Shown here piece by piece: positions 8,487-15,496 of a stretch of DNA of 15,496 nucleotides. The translations under genes and the position numbers were made by a program. Positions within the stretch are counted from its first letter, which is position 1; each line of letters begins with the position of its first letter. The notes below the pieces were generated by a model. It was not told the DNA's origin and ran no database searches. It saw only the letters and a list, made by a program, of their open reading frames with translations. This stretch comes from Nitrospira sp. (GTDB taxonomy: Bacteria > Nitrospirota > Nitrospiria > Nitrospirales > Nitrospiraceae), in the NCBI GenBank assembly GCA_030456405.1, contig JAKDNQ010000031.1:1-15496 (forward strand), in the 5' to 3' direction.

Positions 8487-8513
8487 CAGAAAAAACGATC
8501 TCTTTTTCTGACA
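8484..8513. promoter_or_regulatory. Perfect 11-bp inverted repeat, likely AbiEi operator
   Basis: TGTCAGAAAAA (8484-8494) is mirrored exactly by TTTTTCTGACA (8503-8513), with an 8-base spacer ACGATCTC. AbiEi antitoxins are known to repress their own promoters by binding inverted repeats upstream of abiE operons, and this repeat ends 10 bases before the antitoxin start, so an autoregulatory operator is the best reading. A terminator for pglX is less likely: the stem is AT-rich, its base is followed by ATTAAATA instead of a T run, and it would need read-through to express pglZ and brxL. Confidence 0.65.
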
Positions 8514-8523
8514 TTAAATAGCC

Positions 8524-9141
8524 ATGAAAGTCTCTCACCCCATTGCCCGTAAGCTATTGGCCAGGCTTGAATCTTCGGCCGGGGCGGTCGTCTCCGCGAA
8601 GGATCTCTTGGACTTAGGGCCTCGGACTGCCGTAGACCAAGCTCTCTCGCGCTTGGTTCGAGAGGGTCGGATTCAGCGAGTACGACGAGGCCTGTACGCC
8701 TGGCCTCGCACAAGCGCGTTGCTCAAACGACCGGCGATACCAGCGCCAGACGAGCTGGCCCAAGCTTGGGCCAAGAAGAACGGGTTGCGGCTGGTTCCGT
8801 CCGGCGCCTATGCCGCCAATCTGCTCGGCCTCACGACCCAGGTTCCTGCAAAAATTACTTACTACACGAACGGACGGACCAACACCCTGACACTGGGACC
8901 ATACTCGATCCGGCTCCTGAACCGTGGACCCAAGACGATGGATGTGTCTGGTCGGGTCAGCGCATTGGTTCTTCAGGCGCTACGTTATCTCGGGAAGGAT
9001 GGCGTGACTCCTGAGAAAATCGCCCGCCTAAGGACGGTGCTCCACAAACGGGACAGGGCTGAGCTCGCGCTGGCACTCTCTCATGCTCCAGCCTGGATGA
9101 TGCCGGTTGTCCAGCAGATTATTGATAAGAGGTCCAGATAA
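8524..9141 (+). CDS. AbiEi-like type IV antitoxin / DUF6088 transcriptional regulator
   Basis: 205 residues. In AbiE systems the antitoxin neutralises the toxin without stable protein contact (type IV) and represses its own operon. The N-terminal 65 or so residues look like a winged helix: VSAKDLLDLGPRTAVDQALSRLVREGRIQRVRRGLYAWP, with the typical closing R-R-G-L-Y wing. The remainder (LVPSGAYAANLLGL, then ITYYTNGRTNTLTLG) matches the DUF6088/AbiEi C-terminal domain as I know it. There is no strong ribosome site before the ATG at 8524. The stop TAA shares one base with the toxin start (TAATG at 9139-9143), so the pair is translationally coupled, as expected for a toxin-antitoxin operon. This is not a core BREX gene; it is embedded cargo between pglX and pglZ. 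Confidence 0.85.
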   Translation: MKVSHPIARKLLARLESSAGAVVSAKDLLDLGPRTAVDQALSRLVREGRIQRVRRGLYAWPRTSALLKRPAIPAPDELAQAWAKKNGLRLVPSGAYAANLLGLTTQVPAKITYYTNGRTNTLTLGPYSIRLLNRGPKTMDVSGRVSALVLQALRYLGKDGVTPEKIARLRTVLHKRDRAELALALSHAPAWMMPVVQQIIDKRSR

Positions 9142-10196
9142 TGGACGGAGTGGCTAAGGCCTTGCCAAGGGATCGCGCTGATTTGTTTCAACAGGCGGCG
9201 GCTCAGCTGCGTCCGGCACGGTCTCCCGTCATCATAGAAAAGGACTTCTGGGTCTGCTGGACGTTGCGCCGCATTTTCGACATTATGCGGTTTCAACCGC
9301 AGTTAATTTTCAAGGGCGGCACCTCGCTGTCTAAGGCGTATCAACTCATCGAACGGTTTTCAGAGGATGTGGACCTCTCGTTGAGCCGACGAGATCTTGG
9401 GTTTGCCGACGACCGCGATCCGGAAAAAGCTGGAATCAGTAAGAAGGAATCGATTCGTCGCCTTGATGCGCTCGTGGCCGCTTGTCAGGACGCCATCCGA
9501 GATAAATTGCTCCCGGAACTCCGCAAGGATTTTGATCGCGTGATTGGTACGTCCGGATGGAACCTAGCACTCGATCCTGCCGATCCACAAACGGTGATCT
9601 TTACGTATCCTTCGAGCGGCTTGTCTGGAGGGAGTGCGTCATACATTCGCCCTGCAATCCGGCTGGAAATGGGCGCACGTTCTGACGATTGGCCGGCCGA
9701 GCAACGTGTTGTTCGTCCCTATGCTGCTGAGGCCCTTCCAGAAGTTTTTGGCGTAGCTGTCTCCTGTTCGGTTAACACCATGGAGGCCGTGAGGACTTTT
9801 TGGGAAAAGGCGACACTCCTTCATGCTGAATATCATCGCCCGGCAGAAAAGGTATCGATAGAACGTGTGTCGAGACATTTTTACGACCTCTACCGGTTGT
9901 CACAGCATGAGATCGGCCGGCAGGCGTTGACCCGACTGGAACTGCTGGACCGTGTCGTCACACACAAGCGATTGTTCTTTGCCGCTGCTTGGGCAAGCTA
10001 CGAAACCGCCAGGCCGGGGACCTTTCACCTTGTTCCCCGAGAGGACCGCTTGCCCGCTCTTAGGCGGGACTACGCAGAGATGCGGGCAATGATCTTTGGA
10101 GAGTATCCTTCATGGGAAGAGGTCCTCGGAGGCTTGCGCTTGCTTGAGCAACAGATCAATAACCAGCGTCAGGCAGGAGCCGAGCGGACGGCATGA
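9141..10196 (+). CDS. AbiEii/AbiGii-family nucleotidyltransferase toxin
   Basis: 351 residues, in the usual range for DUF1814-type toxins. The family has the DNA polymerase beta-like nucleotidyltransferase fold; studied members such as the mycobacterial MenT toxins add nucleotides to tRNA acceptor ends, while AbiEii itself binds GTP and is bacteriostatic. Motifs seen: EKDFWVCW (33-40); motif I KGGTSLSK (58-65) followed by SEDVDL (74-79), whose D76 and D78 are the expected metal ligands; RLEMGAR (174-180); TFWEKATLLH (219-228); and SRHFYDLYRL (244-253). All the signature blocks appear intact, so it is probably active. It shares a base with the antitoxin stop, and its own TGA overlaps the pglZ start by 4 bases (ATGA at 10193-10196). 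That ties toxin translation to a core BREX gene. The substrate cannot be told from sequence. Confidence 0.9.
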   Translation: MDGVAKALPRDRADLFQQAAAQLRPARSPVIIEKDFWVCWTLRRIFDIMRFQPQLIFKGGTSLSKAYQLIERFSEDVDLSLSRRDLGFADDRDPEKAGISKKESIRRLDALVAACQDAIRDKLLPELRKDFDRVIGTSGWNLALDPADPQTVIFTYPSSGLSGGSASYIRPAIRLEMGARSDDWPAEQRVVRPYAAEALPEVFGVAVSCSVNTMEAVRTFWEKATLLHAEYHRPAEKVSIERVSRHFYDLYRLSQHEIGRQALTRLELLDRVVTHKRLFFAAAWASYETARPGTFHLVPREDRLPALRRDYAEMRAMIFGEYPSWEEVLGGLRLLEQQINNQRQAGAERTA

Positions 10197-12523
10197 GCAA
10201 GACTATCGGAGGTGCAATTACGGAGGCTCTGCGCGGCTCTGCAAAGGCCTACGCGCCAGGGGATCAAGTTGCCTCATGTGCTGTGTTGTGGCTGGATCCT
10301 GATCAGTTGTGGGCGCAGATAGTTCCTGACCTCCTTGCCAAGACGATGCAAGAGTTGTTCGTTCTTGGACCCTATGCGCCGGCAGAACGCAAGGGACCTG
10401 CATTGTGGCTTCGATGCATTGAGGCGCGGACTGTCCCGGAGGCTCCGAGTGTGGATACCACGCCGATCTTTTACCTCCCGAACGTAAAGTTGGATCAGTT
10501 GAAAGATCTTGAATCAATTACTTCAGACCTCGCCCCCTTTGCTGAGATGCAATTCCGTGGGGCCCTCTGGTTGCATCCCAACGGCAAGGAGTGGACCCCG
10601 TTGGCTTTCCTGGTTTCTGTTCATGGAGGCCTCGGCTTAAATGTCTCCCGTGATCAGGCAACTCAAGATGCTCTGTTGCGAGCAATGCCCAAGTTGATGC
10701 AGGAGCGGGTGGACGATTTGCGCGACAAAGTTCTCGATGCCGACTTCTTCAACGACCTCATGGCGCCAGACGCAACGGGATTGATCTTGCGTTGGCTGAA
10801 CGATCCAGATGGATTTAGGAAGCGGACGAGCAGTCCTGAGTGGAAGGCGTTTTGCCAGCAATGCACCGTTGACTATCGTCTCGATCCTGACAAGGATGGA
10901 CCAATGCGAGCGACTGAGCTCCTCGCCAACCGTAGCAACCACTGGGCAACGGTGTGGAAACGGTTTGTCGAAGCGCCTACCAACTATCGAGGCGTGGTCG
11001 AATGGCTGCGACGTGCCGAACCTAAGACTCGCTCGATGTATGACACCGGTGAGGTATGGCCTTCCATCAACGAAGAACTTGAACGTGAACTGGGAGCAGC
11101 TCTCAATGCGTTAAAAGATCAGCCACAAGATAAGGCTGCTACTGAGATTTTGGAGTTAGAGAGCCGTCACTGTATTCGTCGGCAATATCCTTGGCGGCTG
11201 CTGGGATTGAGTCCATTTGCAGTCACGCTTGAACCGCTGGCTAAGGTAGCCGCACTGTGCCGTAAGACCCCAGGTGGGCCAACGGCAGAAGCTTTTGCTG
11301 AGGTCTATGTGAAGCAAGCGTGGGAGGTTGATGCCGCAGCACTTGCTGTCATGGCTGCCTGTGAAGACGTCAATCAGCAAGGGCCAGTGCTGAGAGCCTT
11401 GCGCATTATCTATCTGCCCTGGTTGGAGGCAACGGCGCGGCATCTGCAACAGTTGCTCGCCGGGACCAGAAAGCCTCCGGTCAGGCGACATCCTCCTCCC
11501 AAACCTCTTTCCGGCCATGTTGTGTTGTTTGCCGATGGGCTACGGTTCGACGTAGCCTCTCTGCTTACGGAGCGGCTGGCTGAGGACGGACGTGAAGTTA
11601 CGCTTGATTGGGACTGGACGCCACTGCCTAGTGTGACGGCGACCTCAAAGCCAATGTGCTCTCCCTTGGCAAATTCGCTGCGAAATGGAGAGATCAGCGA
11701 CGAGTTTTCGCCTACCTTGGAGAATGGCCAGCGGATTACTCAGGATCGGTTTGTCCAGGCGCTAAAGGCTAGCGGATGGCAGATCCTAGAAGGTATAGAC
11801 ACTGGCGATTCGACCGGATCAGCCTGGACCGAGGCTGGGACACTGGACAAACGGGGACATAATGAAGGTTGGAAACTGGCTCGGGCCGTATCAGGCGAAG
11901 TCAGTGATCTGGGGATTCGTATTCGTCAGTTGATCGACGCTGGTTGGTCAGAGATTCACGTGGTGACGGATCACGGGTGGTTACTCGTTCCAGGTGGATT
12001 GCCAAAGGTGGAGCTGAAAGCCTTCCTTGCAGAACAGCGATGGGGGCGCTGTGCTGCCATCAAACCAGGAGTGGCCACCAATTTGCCTGAATTCACGTGG
12101 CATTGGAATGAAACCGTGCGGGTCGTGGTGCCGCCTGGTGCCGGATGCTTCAAAGCTGGGATGGAATATTCTCACGGCGGAGTCTCATTGCAGGAGATGG
12201 TCGTGCCGCATCTCACAGTACGCGCTGGACTCGGTCTGAGGAGGGAAGCGCGCATAGCGGAGGCACGTTGGACGGGAGCGCGATGCCGCATGGTGATCGA
12301 GGGATCTTCGGCTGATCACCGTGTTGACGTCCGTGTGCGTCAGGGTGATGCCAGCACGTCGTTCTTGGAAGGTCAGCAAGTTAGAGCAATCGGAGAAGAT
12401 GGTTCCGTGGTGGTCTTTTTGGCGGACGATTCGGATATGGGCAAACACGCCACCATCGTCCTTCTGAATGCGGCCAACCAGGTAATCCATTCGTTGCCAA
12501 CGATTTTAGGAGTGAATCTATGA
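10193..12523 (+). CDS. pglZ: BREX alkaline-phosphatase-fold protein PglZ (probably the type B subgroup)
   Basis: 776 residues. PglZ belongs to the alkaline phosphatase superfamily and is required for BREX methylation and defence. Motifs seen: VVLFADGLRFDVASLL with D448 and D453 as probable metal ligands; PSVTATSKP (479-487), where T484 or a neighbour is the likely nucleophile; and HVVTDHGWLLVPGG with D593 and H594 as second-site metal ligands. The C-terminal part, VPPGAGCFKAGMEYSHGG then SLQEMVVPHL, is also typical. The N-terminal half (AVLWLDPDQLWAQIVP, GPALWLRCIEA) resembles the subgroup labelled PglZ type B in BREX-1 annotation; this is from memory. The start is ATGA-coupled to the toxin gene, with AGGAG about 14 bases upstream, too far to be strong. 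The end overlaps brxL by 4 bases. Confidence 0.93.
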   Translation: MSKTIGGAITEALRGSAKAYAPGDQVASCAVLWLDPDQLWAQIVPDLLAKTMQELFVLGPYAPAERKGPALWLRCIEARTVPEAPSVDTTPIFYLPNVKLDQLKDLESITSDLAPFAEMQFRGALWLHPNGKEWTPLAFLVSVHGGLGLNVSRDQATQDALLRAMPKLMQERVDDLRDKVLDADFFNDLMAPDATGLILRWLNDPDGFRKRTSSPEWKAFCQQCTVDYRLDPDKDGPMRATELLANRSNHWATVWKRFVEAPTNYRGVVEWLRRAEPKTRSMYDTGEVWPSINEELERELGAALNALKDQPQDKAATEILELESRHCIRRQYPWRLLGLSPFAVTLEPLAKVAALCRKTPGGPTAEAFAEVYVKQAWEVDAAALAVMAACEDVNQQGPVLRALRIIYLPWLEATARHLQQLLAGTRKPPVRRHPPPKPLSGHVVLFADGLRFDVASLLTERLAEDGREVTLDWDWTPLPSVTATSKPMCSPLANSLRNGEISDEFSPTLENGQRITQDRFVQALKASGWQILEGIDTGDSTGSAWTEAGTLDKRGHNEGWKLARAVSGEVSDLGIRIRQLIDAGWSEIHVVTDHGWLLVPGGLPKVELKAFLAEQRWGRCAAIKPGVATNLPEFTWHWNETVRVVVPPGAGCFKAGMEYSHGGVSLQEMVVPHLTVRAGLGLRREARIAEARWTGARCRMVIEGSSADHRVDVRVRQGDASTSFLEGQQVRAIGEDGSVVVFLADDSDMGKHATIVLLNAANQVIHSLPTILGVNL

Positions 12524-14571
12524 CACTGGAACTCGACTCGCTCGACAAAATCTCGGCCAAGGCCTTTGAAGGCTACGTGGTCCGTAAGGATCTGGTCCGG
12601 AAGTTCAAGGGCCAGTACCCCGTGCCGACCTATGTTGCGGAGTTCTTGCTCGGTCGCTACTGCGCGTCGGTTGATGAGGAAGAAATCCGCGAGGGGTTGC
12701 AGATTGTGGAACGGCAGCTCGGTGAAAAGACCGTGCGAGCCGGCGAGCATGAACTGTTTAAGGCGCGCGCCAAAGACAAAGGGCACGTGAAGCTCATCGA
12801 TCTGATCACTGCCCGGCTTGATGCCGCGACGGATTCTTTTTTAGCCACGCTGCCGAGTCTGCAGCTCAAGGATGTTCGGATTAGCCCCGATTTAGTCCAT
12901 GCAAACGAACGCATGCTCACCGGCGGCTTTTATGCGGAAGTCGAGCTGACCTATGACCCTACTATTGCACAAGAGCGAAACGGCAGGCCCTTTGGAGTGG
13001 AGTCTTTGCGCGAGATCCAAATCTCAAACCGGGAGGTGCTCCCAACATTGCATCGCGGTCGAGAGCTATGTTCTCTCGATGAATGGAAACACTTTCTTAT
13101 TCGAAGCGTTGGCCTAGAACCGCAGAAACTCACCGCTCGAGCGCAAGACCTGTGTATTGTGCGCATGGTCCCATTCGTAGAGCGGAATTACAACATGGTG
13201 GAACTTGGTCCTCGAGGAACCGGCAAGAGCCACTTGTTCCAACAGATCTCTCCCTATGCGCATCTTATTTCAGGTGGAAAAGCGACCGTGGCGCGGATGT
13301 TCGTGAATAACGCCAGCGGCCAACGCGGGCTGGTCTGCCAGTATGATGTGGTGTGTTTCGACGAAATATCTGGAGTCTCCTTCGATCAGAAAGACGGCGT
13401 GAACATCATGAAGGGGTATATGGAGTCGGGCGAGTTCAGCCGAGGAAAGGAAAGTATCAGGGCCGACGGTGGAGTTGTGATGGTTGGTAACTTCGATGTG
13501 GACGTGCAACACCAACAGCGCGTTGGCCATTTGTTCGGTCCACTCCCTCAAGAGATGCGCGACGACACTGCCTTTATGGATCGCATCCATTCTTATCTGC
13601 CTGGTTGGGATCTGCCAAAGATTAGCCGAGATGTTTTGACAGACCATTTTGGGTTAGTCAGCGATTTCTTGTCCGAGTGCTGGAACCAGTTGCGGCGGCA
13701 GAGCCGGCAATCTGTCTTTCAAGGGCGGGTGCAACTTGGCGGCGCTTTAAGTGGACGAGATACGACGGCAGTCCAGAAAACAGTGAGCGGACTGGTCAAG
13801 CTCATGTCGCCGAACCCGGACACTCCGGTGTCGGAGGAGCTGCTTGAATGGGGCTTGCGACTCGCGCTCGAATGCCGGCGTCGAGTGAAAGAACAGCAGA
13901 AGCGCATCGGCTCGGCTGAATTCCGCAACACACAATTCAGTTACTCGTTAGGCGAAGAAGGCGTGGAGAGGTTCGTGGCCACGCCAGAGCTGTACAGTGA
14001 AGACAGTATTGGGACTGATCCGTTACCTCCCGGTCAAGTGTGGGTGATTTCGCCAGGTGCACAAGAGGAAAATTCAGGTCTCTATCGCATTGATGTCACT
14101 GAAGGGCCGGGCAGCGGGGTGAAGATATTGAATCAGCCGGCTCCTGCTCCGTTCAGGGAAAGCGTTCGATGTGCAGAACAAAATCTCTATACGAGAGCCA
14201 AAGAGTTGGTGGGTGATCGGGATCCACGTGAACATGAGTTCTCGGTGCAGCTCCGGGCTTTTGATACCTCGAAAAGTGGTGCGGCGGTTGGGGTCGGAGT
14301 GCTGCTGGCCCTGTGTTCGGCCCTCTTGCAGAAAAGCCTAAAGGGTGGACTTGTTGTCGCGGGGGGGCTAAATCTCGGCGGTTCTATCGACCCAATTTAC
14401 AATGCAGTGAACGTCGCTGAGCTAGCTGTAGAGAAGGGTGGCACAACGCTGTTAATTCCTGTCTCTGCGAGAAAGCAGATGAACGACCTCTCCGATGACA
14501 TGGTCACCAAGATCAACATTCAGTACTTCACCGACGCAAAGGATGCGCTTATCAAGGCGTTACTAGACTAA
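12520..14571 (+). CDS. brxL: BREX AAA+ protein BrxL, Lon-like C-terminus without catalytic dyad
   Basis: 683 residues, the usual length. BrxL is an AAA+ ATPase that, in structural work I recall, forms ring assemblies on DNA resembling MCM helicases; it acts in phage exclusion. N-terminal domain: KAFEGYVVRKDLVRKFKGQYPVPTYVAEFLLGRYC. Walker A is GPRGTGKS (230-237) and Walker B is VVCFDEIS with D281 and E282. The C-terminal Lon-like domain runs from about 560. At the position of the Lon serine (PKDGPSAG) the sequence reads SKSGAAVG, so A589 replaces Ser. At the lysine position (PIGGLK) it reads PIYNAV with no Lys. Proteolysis is therefore unlikely. AGGAG at 12508-12512, 7 bases before the ATG, is the best ribosome site in the operon. 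This is the last gene; no clear terminator follows. Confidence 0.94.
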   Translation: MTLELDSLDKISAKAFEGYVVRKDLVRKFKGQYPVPTYVAEFLLGRYCASVDEEEIREGLQIVERQLGEKTVRAGEHELFKARAKDKGHVKLIDLITARLDAATDSFLATLPSLQLKDVRISPDLVHANERMLTGGFYAEVELTYDPTIAQERNGRPFGVESLREIQISNREVLPTLHRGRELCSLDEWKHFLIRSVGLEPQKLTARAQDLCIVRMVPFVERNYNMVELGPRGTGKSHLFQQISPYAHLISGGKATVARMFVNNASGQRGLVCQYDVVCFDEISGVSFDQKDGVNIMKGYMESGEFSRGKESIRADGGVVMVGNFDVDVQHQQRVGHLFGPLPQEMRDDTAFMDRIHSYLPGWDLPKISRDVLTDHFGLVSDFLSECWNQLRRQSRQSVFQGRVQLGGALSGRDTTAVQKTVSGLVKLMSPNPDTPVSEELLEWGLRLALECRRRVKEQQKRIGSAEFRNTQFSYSLGEEGVERFVATPELYSEDSIGTDPLPPGQVWVISPGAQEENSGLYRIDVTEGPGSGVKILNQPAPAPFRESVRCAEQNLYTRAKELVGDRDPREHEFSVQLRAFDTSKSGAAVGVGVLLALCSALLQKSLKGGLVVAGGLNLGGSIDPIYNAVNVAELAVEKGGTTLLIPVSARKQMNDLSDDMVTKINIQYFTDAKDALIKALLD

Positions 14572-14928
14572 ACCGTAGATAACGTGGTCCGACGAAATAG
14601 GAAATCAGAATCTTCATAACCGTTTGCAGCAAACCACCCCCCTGGATTAACGCTGCAAAAGCTCTTCCATCCGCAAACACAGCAAAGGTATCGGGAGTCT
14701 TTTCTACAGGATGACATGATCCATTCAAGCACGCTTGGTACCTCTTTCTTTTGGAGTGGCACCCATATTGTTCCACTGCGGCTCTCGAACAACGTCCTTC
14801 TGCCTTCACTGCACGTATAGTTTCTTTGACGCGAGATCTGCGAGACAGGCGGGACGAAGGAGACGGGCCAAACGGGGAGGGCATGGTGGATTTCCCACTG
14901 CAAGTAACTTTCTCGCCCACCCCACTCT
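14572..14928. other. Intergenic stretch with no supportable gene
   Basis: These 357 bases separate brxL from the convergent DUF2934 gene. I see no RNA gene, insertion sequence end or strong terminator hairpin. A minus-strand open frame (14552-14920, 122 codons) ends in the brxL tail. It contains a cysteine-spaced stretch (GRCSRAAVEQYGCHSK, then YQACLNGSCHPVEK), but it has no convincing ribosome site and I do not recognise it, so it is not called. A degenerate 9-nt repeat lies at 14831-14866. The stretch may be the edge of a transferred segment or a decayed gene. Confidence 0.5.
14831..14866. repeat. Degenerate 9-nt tandem repeat
   Basis: Four consecutive nonamers can be read: GCGAGATCT, GCGAGACAG, GCGGGACGA, AGGAGACGG. 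The shared core is GCGAGAC. Like the heptamer tract upstream of brxA, it lies outside the operon in non-coding sequence, so it probably belongs to the host's repeat repertoire. No function is inferred. Confidence 0.45.
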
Positions 14929-15165
14929 CTATTTCGGGAGTGAGAGATCCGCACGGAAGTCATTCATCTCTTTTCGAACCAGTTCCTCGGCTTTCAACCA
15001 ATCTTCCACGTCGCGCTCCGCCTGCCGACCTCGCTGCTCATAAAGTTCGTAGGCTTTCTTCGCAATCCGCTCCCTCACCTCATTTGAATATTTCTGCATC
15101 GACTCAGGCTCAGGGGACAGATTCCCTTCTCCGACATGAGGCGCGTAAGGATGTTGGGGTGTCAC
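14929..15165 (-). CDS. DUF2934 small protein
   Basis: 78 residues. The core RERIAKKAYELYEQRGRQAERDVEDWLKAEE (about residues 31-61) has the DUF2934 pattern: I-x-x-x-A-Y-E-L-(Y/W)-E-x-R-G-R, then D-x-E-D-W-L-x-A-E. The family's function is unknown; proteins are short and helical, and are frequent in Nitrospira, rhizobia and acidobacteria. The N-terminal 25 residues are Pro/Gly/Glu-rich and probably disordered. The start is GTG at 15165-15163, chosen because a strong GGAGG lies 7 bases upstream on the minus strand (complement of 15173-15177) and the similarity does not extend further. It is divergent from the exported-protein gene at 15300 and unrelated to BREX. A minus-strand TATAGT at 15207-15202 could be its -10 box, but no good -35 is visible. 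Confidence 0.82.
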   Translation of the reverse strand: MTPQHPYAPHVGEGNLSPEPESMQKYSNEVRERIAKKAYELYEQRGRQAERDVEDWLKAEELVRKEMNDFRADLSLPK

Positions 15166-15246
15166 GGGCTTCCCTCCTTCGACGACGGGTTTCCTCCATC
15201 AACTATACCAGCTCGCCCTTACATTGCGCAGAGCGATTCATTGATC

Positions 15247-15276
15247 TTGCTTCCTCGATCTTAGCCCTTTTAAAAT
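15247..15276 (+). promoter_or_regulatory. Putative promoter of the exported-protein gene
   Basis: TTGCTT (15247-15252) and TAAAAT (15271-15276) are 18 bases apart. Transcription would begin near 15283. GAGGG at 15289-15293 then provides a ribosome site 6 bases before the ATG at 15300. The matches are reasonable but unproven. Confidence 0.4.
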
Positions 15277-15299
15277 ACGCTACCCTACGAGGGCGCTCT

Positions 15300-15496
15300 A
15301 TGCCTTTCACGATTCGCTCCAATGGTCGCTTCCCTGCGCTGTACCGTCTATCTCGACACGTAGGTCTTTTCTTCACAGTCCCGCAGACCTACCTCCTGAG
15401 CTTCTGGCTACTACTTATGTTTCTGATACTGAGCAGTCAATCAGTCTACGCAGAATGGGTATTGGTGAGCGGCGACGACGAAGCGGGATTAAAGGT
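15300..15496 (+). CDS. Exported protein, N-terminal part (possible surface-adhesin E-like family; truncated by window edge)
   Basis: 65 codons are visible before the window ends, with no stop. The N-terminus is basic (RSNGR, RLSRH), followed by a hydrophobic core YLLSFWLLLMFLILSS and a probable signal-peptidase site after VYA at residues 49-51. That gives a secreted or periplasmic protein starting EWVLVSGDDEAGLKV. Mature ends of the form EWVLVS-x-D-x-x-G-x-x-V-Y-x-D are, from memory, typical of small secreted proteins annotated as surface-adhesin E-like, abundant in Nitrospira. The signal peptide is long for a standard one, so a later start is possible, but no in-frame ATG leaves a full signal sequence. 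GAGGG at 15289-15293 supports the chosen ATG. The family call is tentative. Confidence 0.6.
   Translation, partial: MPFTIRSNGRFPALYRLSRHVGLFFTVPQTYLLSFWLLLMFLILSSQSVYAEWVLVSGDDEAGLK

Noticed and set aside
8484..8513. Inverted repeat as a rho-independent terminator of pglX
   Set aside because: The stem is AT-rich, no T run follows its base, and genes needed for BREX lie immediately downstream. An operator fits better.
8524..10196. The two-gene pair as alternative core BREX genes such as brxR or brxU
   Set aside because: The toxin has nucleotidyltransferase motifs (GGTSLSK, SEDVDL), not restriction-enzyme motifs, and the partner has an AbiEi/DUF6088 layout without a WYL domain.
12520..14571. 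BrxL as an active Lon protease
   Set aside because: Ala replaces the catalytic Ser and no Lys is present at the partner position.
14921..14948. Possible hairpin (CACTC/GAGTG) at the end of the DUF2934 gene as a bidirectional terminator
   Set aside because: The stem is only about 5 bp with a long loop and no T run on either strand.
14735..15043. 102-codon plus-strand open frame overlapping the DUF2934 gene
   Set aside because: It is Ser/Arg/Phe-rich with no family resemblance and lies antisense to a gene with a good ribosome site and a recognisable domain.
1..15496. CRISPR array, tRNA, rRNA or transposase
   Set aside because: No regularly spaced repeats of CRISPR length, no tRNA-like cloverleaf with a CCA end, no rRNA-like tract and no transposase motif were seen on either strand by eye.

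Overview
The window holds one complete BREX (bacteriophage exclusion) type 1 defence operon. It runs left to right on the + strand from about 252 to 14571, with short stretches of chromosomal sequence on either side. The gene order is brxA, brxB, brxC, pglX, [AbiEi-like antitoxin, AbiEii-like nucleotidyltransferase toxin], pglZ, brxL. The six BREX genes are identified from motifs visible in their translations: the BrxC and BrxL Walker motifs, the PglX SAM-binding motif, the PglZ alkaline-phosphatase-fold metal motifs and the BrxL Lon-like C-terminus. The host cannot be fixed from sequence alone. Moderate GC, a DUF2934 mini-protein, a secreted protein whose mature end starts EWVLVSG, and degenerate short tandem repeats together suggest a Nitrospira-like (Nitrospirota) chromosome. 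That assignment is inference.  Layout: 1-92 is the C-terminal tail of an aldo/keto reductase. 93-251 is intergenic, with a degenerate 7-nt tandem repeat and a probable operon promoter. 252-8435 carries brxA-brxB-brxC-pglX, every junction being a 4-nt ATGA overlap. 8436-8523 is the only real gap in the operon and holds a perfect 11-bp inverted repeat overlapping a plausible promoter. 8524-10196 is the type IV (AbiE-family) toxin-antitoxin pair. 10193-14571 is pglZ and brxL, again joined by ATGA overlaps, including the toxin/pglZ junction. 14572-14928 has no gene that I can support. 14929-15165 (minus strand) is a DUF2934 protein. 15300-15496 is the start of a divergently transcribed exported protein, cut by the window edge.  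How it works together: from work on the BREX family, PglX with BrxB, BrxC and PglZ marks host DNA by adenine methylation and the complex blocks replication of unmarked phage DNA; BrxA and BrxL are DNA-binding accessory or effector factors. The notable feature here is the AbiE-like pair in the pglX-pglZ slot. It has its own putative autoregulated promoter, while its toxin gene is translationally coupled to pglZ. This divides the operon into a promoter-1 half (modification) and a promoter-2 half (toxin-antitoxin, PglZ, BrxL). It suggests, as inference, a second abortive-infection layer or a guard that watches BREX expression. Further oddities are a palindromic intergenic-type repeat carried in frame inside pglX, an NVPF version of the methyltransferase motif IV, a compositionally distinct target-recognition region in PglX, and loss of the Ser-Lys protease dyad in BrxL.
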